Below, one piece after another: positions 15,587 through 19,126 of a DNA stretch of 19,126 nucleotides. Location of the stretch: NCBI GenBank assembly GCA_002377855.1, contig DFQQ01000031.1, positions 1 through 19,126 on the forward strand. The letters run 5' to 3'. The translations under genes and the position numbers were made by a program. Below the pieces are notes generated by a model, which made no database searches, was not told the origin of the DNA, and saw only the letters and a program-made list of their open reading frames with translations. The first letter of the stretch is position 1, and every line of letters starts with the position of its first letter. This DNA is from Acidovorax delafieldii. GTDB lineage: Bacteria > Pseudomonadota > Gammaproteobacteria > Burkholderiales > Burkholderiaceae_C.

Positions 15587-15606
15587 TAATGGAAGCCTTT
15601 CCCAGG

Positions 15607-15631
15607 GGCGCTGCCCGGTTGGCGCTGCCCG
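15607..15631. repeat. 11-bp direct repeat, 14-bp period
   Basis: GGCGCTGCCCG occurs at 15607-15617 and 15621-15631 in the presumed DUF349 leader, just after the possible promoter. Function unknown. Confidence 0.6.
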
Positions 15632-15817
15632 AGGAGGCATCGTCAGCTGTAGAGTGTTTGTGTCACATCATGCCCATGGCGAGTGCGCAGCGGCATTATC
15701 AAAGCACTGGCCCGTGCCTGGATGGGGCAGCAGTTTCTGTTCTCCAGGGCTCCTCCTGTGAGCGAGCCATGGCGGCCCGGGTGTGTTCCCTCGGCCTCTT
15801 TCGTTTTTCATTGATCC

Positions 15818-18559
15818 ATGTTTCCTTTTTTTTCCCGCAGCAAAATGTCTGAAGCACCTGAAGTGAATCCGGCCCCGGCCAAAACCCAAGAGCCGCATCC
15901 ACTGGATGCATTGACCGGAGGCGCTTTTTCGGCTGCCACGTCCGGTGAGCGGGCATCGCGCATTCGTGAGTGGTTGACTACCCAACCTGCGCCTGAGCAG
16001 TTGCAAGAAGTCTTCAAGGAGTTGAGTGGTCGTGACAAGGGAGCAGCCCGCGCCGTGCGCGAGCGGCTGGACGAGATCCGCCGAGCCAAGGGGCAAGAGG
16101 CCATCGCCGCCGAATGGGCAGAAAAAGCGCAGGCTTTGTTAGCGGCATCGAAGCTCAATATTGCCGACGCGCTGGCTTGGCAGCGTGATGCCGCCAAGGC
16201 CGGTGCTCCCCTGTCCCGGGAGCCCCTGTCGGCGTTGAAGGCGCAGCTGGCCGATCGCGTCAAAGTCATTGAAGACCTGCAGCACCGCGTGCAAGTCCAA
16301 CGTGAGGCTGCGGTGCTGCTGGCTCAGCGCATTGAGGTGCTTTCCACCAAGTCTTGGCGCGATGCCCAGGCTGCCTTGGAATTGCTGCGCGCGGATGTCG
16401 CCCGCTGGCAGGAGCAGGCACAGGGCTTGGCCAGCGATCCCAGTTGGCCCAGCGTGGAAGCCCGCTTTCCGCCCCTGCTCGACGCATCCAAAGCCCAACT
16501 GCTGGTGGTATGGGAGGCCTTCCAGCCCGCCTTGGCCCAAGCCGTGGCAGCAGCCGAAGATGCCAATGCACCGCTGCCGCCCGTGCCCGTTTGGGCCGAC
16601 GAGTTGCGCATCGCTCGTGGCTTGCCCTCAGAAGCGGCTGCTGCGGCGGCCAAGTCCGCTCGTCCCGCCAAACCCAAGGTCGATCCAGAGGTTCGTGACA
16701 AAGCGGTGAGCGCGGTGCGCGAAGCGTTGACCACGCTTGAAAAAGAAACTGCCGAGGGCCACGGCAAGGCCAGCGCCGACGCTGCTGCAGCGTTGCGCGC
16801 GGTGCTCAAAACCCACGGTAAACACATCGATGGTGAGCTGGAGCAGAAGGTGCATGCGGCGCTGGTGGCTGCGGGCGAGCTGGAAGGCTGGCAACGATGG
16901 AGCGCTGACCAGGTTCGCGAGGACTTGGTTGCCAAGGCCGAAGGGCTTCTGAACCGCCCTGAGGGCCAAGCGCTGGGTGGGCGCAAGATGCAAGAGACGT
17001 TGCGCCACTTGCGTGAGCAGTGGAAGCAGACCGATCAGGGCGGAGCACCCAACCATGCGCTGTGGAAAAAATTCGATGAAGCCTGCAATGCCGCCCATAA
17101 GGTGGTCGAGGCATGGCTTGACAAGATTCGTACCGAGGCTGCCGAACACAAGGCCCAGCGCCTGGCGTTGATTGAAGAAGTCAAGGCGTGGGCCAAGGAA
17201 CACGCGTCATCCGGCGACTGGAAGGGCATCCACCGTGCCTTGTATCAGTTTGGAGACCGCTGGCGCGATAGTGGTCATGTGGGTGAAAAGCTCTTCGCCG
17301 AGTTGCAACCGCTGTGGAAGCAGGCGATTGCCGCCGCTGCAGCTCCGCTGGAAGCTGCCCAGAAGGAAAGTTTGGCGCGACGCCAGGCGATGATCGAGGA
17401 GGCTGGTGCGCTTGGCGCTGCGGCGGTTTTGCGCATCGACGCGGTCAAAGCCTTGCAGCAGCGCTGGCAGTCGGAGGCCCAGTCCGTCCCCCTGGATCGC
17501 AAGCACGAACAAAAGCTGTGGGACGCCTTCCGCAAGCCCATCGACGAAGCCTTCAACCGCAAGTCTGCAGACCGCGAGCGCGCTACAAGCGAGTTGAGCG
17601 CACGCGACCGCGTTGTGCTGGAAGCCTCCAAAGCCCTTGAAGCGGCCAACGCCAGCGGAGATGCCCAGCAGATTCGTGCTGCGATGCAGGCTTTGGAAGC
17701 TGCCTTGCGGGGACAGGCTCTTGCTGCGCAAGCGGTGGCCGAGTCCTCTGCGGGTAATGAGTCAAACTTGTCTCAGGCGCAATCCCAGCAAGCGCCAGTA
17801 GCTACAGAAAGTGCAGCAAACGATGCGACTGAAGCCTCGCAGGATGAGCCCGCCACGCCAGCGCCGTCAGCTCCCAAGCCGGTCGCGCGCCCTGTGGTGG
17901 CTGTGCGTGGAGATGATCGACCCGGCATGAAGAAGGATGCACCGGCAGTTCCTGGTCGCGGAGGCCGCCCTGGCGACCGTCGCGACGCGCGCCCTGGTGA
18001 GCGGGATGGTCATCGAGGCCCTCGCGTCGAGGGGCGAGCGGGTGATCGGAACGACCGCGGTGGTCGTTTTGGCGACCGCCCGGAGCGCGAGGACCGTGGC
18101 CCGCGTCTGGGGGATACGGCGTTTCGTGCTCAGCGCGAGGCGATGGAACATGCCCAGCAAGCACTGAAAAAGCTCGCCGCCCAAGCCCATGGAGAAGCGC
18201 TGACGCATCTGCTGACTGCCTGGGAAAAGCGAGACGCGGCACAAGTGCCCAATGCCCAAGAGTTGGGCGGGAAAGTGCCTGCATCGATTCGCTCTGCATG
18301 GGTGCAGGCACTTTCTGCCGCGCCCAAAGGGGACGCTGCAGAAGCGCTGTTGCGCCTGGAGATCGCAGCCGAAGTGCCTACTCCGGCGGAGCATATTGGT
18401 GCCCGTCGCATGCTGCAGCTGCAGCTGCTGACGCGCCGCAATGATCCTTCTCCTGCCCAGACTTGGGGCGAGGATGCGGCGCGGGTGCTTTCCAGTGCCA
18501 GCGACGCTACCAGCGCGCGCCGTCTGCAGAACGTTCTCAAGACGCTCCTGCGCAAGTGA
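15818..18559 (+). CDS. DUF349 repeat protein with Arg/Gly-rich disordered region
   Basis: A 913-residue, largely helical protein. Ala-rich helices fill about 15-290. Three DUF349-type units follow: about 355-430 (LREQWKQTDQG, LWKKFDEACNAAHK), 465-510 (DWKGIHRALYQFGDRWRDSG, LWKQA) and 540-590 (ALQQRWQSEAQSVPL, LWDAFRKPIDEAFNRK). Residues about 640-690 are low-complexity Ala/Gln/Ser/Pro, about 690-768 are rich in Arg, Gly and Asp, and about 768-913 form a helical C-terminal domain. The role of DUF349 is not established. The RG-rich part suggests nucleic-acid binding. The start is uncertain: ATG 15818 (MFPFFSRSK) fits the family as I recall it, ATG 15845 is in frame, and neither has a clear ribosome site. 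A run of eight T (15826-15833) lies between them. Confidence 0.88.
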   Translation: MFPFFSRSKMSEAPEVNPAPAKTQEPHPLDALTGGAFSAATSGERASRIREWLTTQPAPEQLQEVFKELSGRDKGAARAVRERLDEIRRAKGQEAIAAEWAEKAQALLAASKLNIADALAWQRDAAKAGAPLSREPLSALKAQLADRVKVIEDLQHRVQVQREAAVLLAQRIEVLSTKSWRDAQAALELLRADVARWQEQAQGLASDPSWPSVEARFPPLLDASKAQLLVVWEAFQPALAQAVAAAEDANAPLPPVPVWADELRIARGLPSEAAAAAAKSARPAKPKVDPEVRDKAVSAVREALTTLEKETAEGHGKASADAAAALRAVLKTHGKHIDGELEQKVHAALVAAGELEGWQRWSADQVREDLVAKAEGLLNRPEGQALGGRKMQETLRHLREQWKQTDQGGAPNHALWKKFDEACNAAHKVVEAWLDKIRTEAAEHKAQRLALIEEVKAWAKEHASSGDWKGIHRALYQFGDRWRDSGHVGEKLFAELQPLWKQAIAAAAAPLEAAQKESLARRQAMIEEAGALGAAAVLRIDAVKALQQRWQSEAQSVPLDRKHEQKLWDAFRKPIDEAFNRKSADRERATSELSARDRVVLEASKALEAANASGDAQQIRAAMQALEAALRGQALAAQAVAESSAGNESNLSQAQSQQAPVATESAANDATEASQDEPATPAPSAPKPVARPVVAVRGDDRPGMKKDAPAVPGRGGRPGDRRDARPGERDGHRGPRVEGRAGDRNDRGGRFGDRPEREDRGPRLGDTAFRAQREAMEHAQQALKKLAAQAHGEALTHLLTAWEKRDAAQVPNAQELGGKVPASIRSAWVQALSAAPKGDAAEALLRLEIAAEVPTPAEHIGARRMLQLQLLTRRNDPSPAQTWGEDAARVLSSASDATSARRLQNVLKTLLRK

Positions 18560-18565
18560 GGGACG

Positions 18566-19009
18566 ATGGTTGGGTTCGGCATTCGTGCGTTTCGGGAGGC
18601 CGATACCTCGGCCGCAGTGGCGTTGTGGCGTGACTGCGGCTTGGTCCGACCCTGGAACGATCCGCACAAGGACATTGAGCGTAAAAACCGCTGTCAGCCG
18701 GAGTTGTTCCTCGTCGGGACTCTGCCGGATGCACGGGGCGATGAAGCTCTGGTTGCCACCGCCATGGCGGGCTACGATGGGCACCGCGGGTCTGTCTACT
18801 ATCTAGCGGTGGCCCGCGCTCAGCAGCACTTGGCAGTGGGGCGCACCATGATGCAAGAGGTGGAGCGGCGCCTGCTTGCGCTGGGCTGCCCTAAAGTCAA
18901 TGTGCTGGTGCGTACCGGAAATGCCGATGTGCTTGGGTTTTACGACAAGCTGGGGTACACCCGGGATGACGTGTTTTCTGTGGGGAAGCGCCTGATACCG
19001 GATGTCTAG
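18566..19009 (+). CDS. ypeA: GNAT acetyltransferase, YpeA type
   Basis: A 147-residue GNAT protein matching E. coli YpeA along its length: LWRDCGLVRPWNDPHKDIERK (20-40), a short insertion (DARGDE, 55-60), AGYDGHRGSVYYLAV (68-82), LGCPKVNVLVRTGN (106-119), VLGFYDKLGYTRDDVFSVGKRLI (122-144). The biological acceptor of YpeA is not established. The acetyl-CoA pyrophosphate loop, RGRGIA in E. coli YpeA, reads QHLAVG here (87-92), so the first loop glycine is alanine. It starts 6 bp after the DUF349 stop with GAGGGA upstream and is probably co-transcribed. After the stop there are two short hairpins, TCTAG-AAA-CTAGA (19005-19017) and CGGCGC-N6-GCGCCG (19020-19037), but no T-run. Confidence 0.9.
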   Translation: MVGFGIRAFREADTSAAVALWRDCGLVRPWNDPHKDIERKNRCQPELFLVGTLPDARGDEALVATAMAGYDGHRGSVYYLAVARAQQHLAVGRTMMQEVERRLLALGCPKVNVLVRTGNADVLGFYDKLGYTRDDVFSVGKRLIPDV

Positions 19010-19070
19010 AAACTAGAGCCGGCGCGGACATGCGCCGATATCCGCTCCGATACCCGATTCATGGGCAAAA

Positions 19071-19098
19071 AAAAGCCGTTGCTGTTGCAACGGCTTTT
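19071..19098 (-). terminator. Terminator of the tRNA transcript (possibly bidirectional)
   Basis: AAAAGCCGTTGC (19071-19082) and GCAACGGCTTTT (19087-19098) form a perfect 12-bp stem with a TGTT loop. On the minus strand it is followed by a further run of T (complement of 19067-19070), so it ends transcription from the tRNA. On the plus strand the stem's own TTTT could also stop transcripts leaving ypeA. Confidence 0.85.
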
Positions 19099-19104
19099 GA
19101 ATTT

Positions 19105-19126
19105 TGGTGCCCAGGAGAGGACTCGA
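19105..19126 (-). tRNA. 3' end of a tRNA, probably tRNA-Leu, cut by window edge
   Basis: Minus strand TCGAGTCCTCTCCTGGGCACCA gives most of the T-loop (TTCGAGT type), the 3' T-stem strand CCTCT, the acceptor strand CCTGGGC, discriminator A and an encoded CCA. The implied 5' acceptor strand GCCCAGG and discriminator A fit bacterial tRNA-Leu. The anticodon lies outside the window, so the identity is tentative. Confidence 0.85.

Noticed and set aside
15267..15852. Open frames of 164 and 87 codons on the plus strand in the gap before DUF349
   Set aside because: No ribosome site, no recognisable domain, Cys/Ser/Arg-rich composition, and overlap with strong RNA hairpins and a terminator.
19020..19037. 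Hairpin CGGCGC-N6-GCGCCG after ypeA as a terminator
   Set aside because: No T-run follows. The hairpin at 19071-19098 is a much better transcript end.

Overview
The window looks like chromosomal core genome of a high-GC betaproteobacterium of the family Comamonadaceae, with Acidovorax or a close relative most likely. This is an inference from protein wording (GlyA, NrdR, DUF349, MetY), GC-rich codon use and a palindromic intergenic repeat I recognise from that family. No transposase, phage gene or CRISPR array is visible.

Layout, left to right. (1) Minus strand, 1-1030: DUF2069 membrane protein followed by an FAD-linked oxidase cut by the window edge. (2) Plus, 1211-2461: YihY/BrkB membrane protein, whose last codons run into a palindromic repeat. 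(3) Minus, 2595-4730: metY (O-acetylhomoserine sulfhydrylase) with an alpha/beta hydrolase 3 bp downstream. A short divergent promoter region with a perfect 14-bp tandem repeat leads to a two-CBS-domain protein (plus, 4844-5296). (4) Minus, 5334-7574: PAS-GAF-GGDEF-EAL cyclic-di-GMP protein. (5) Plus, 7674-11786: aroC, an HcaT-like MFS transporter and a lipoprotein 5'-nucleotidase, tightly packed, ending in a clear terminator. (6) Minus, 11980-13700: glyA then nrdR, headed by a leader that matches the ZTP/ZMP (pfl) riboswitch. (7) Minus, 14000-14854: membrane-anchored SLT lytic transglycosylase. (8) A 963-bp stretch without a convincing gene (14855-15817): AT-rich core, inverted repeats, a good minus promoter for the transglycosylase and a candidate structured plus-strand RNA ending in a strong terminator. 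(9) Plus, 15818-19009: a 913-aa DUF349 protein with an Arg/Gly-rich disordered segment, then a YpeA-type acetyltransferase. (10) Minus, right edge: 3' end of a tRNA (probably Leu) with its terminator.

Functional links: glyA supplies one-carbon units, and its leader would sense ZMP/ZTP, the alarmone of 10-formyl-THF shortage. NrdR, the ATP/dATP-sensing repressor of ribonucleotide reductase genes, is probably co-transcribed. The MFS gene and the 5'-nucleotidase gene share an ATGA overlap, which suggests a nucleotide-scavenging pair. The most interesting items are the expanded ZTP riboswitch, the candidate RNA at 15275-15500 with a possible H-type pseudoknot at its terminator, a predicted leaderless aroC mRNA, and the tandem-repeat promoter between metY and the CBS gene.
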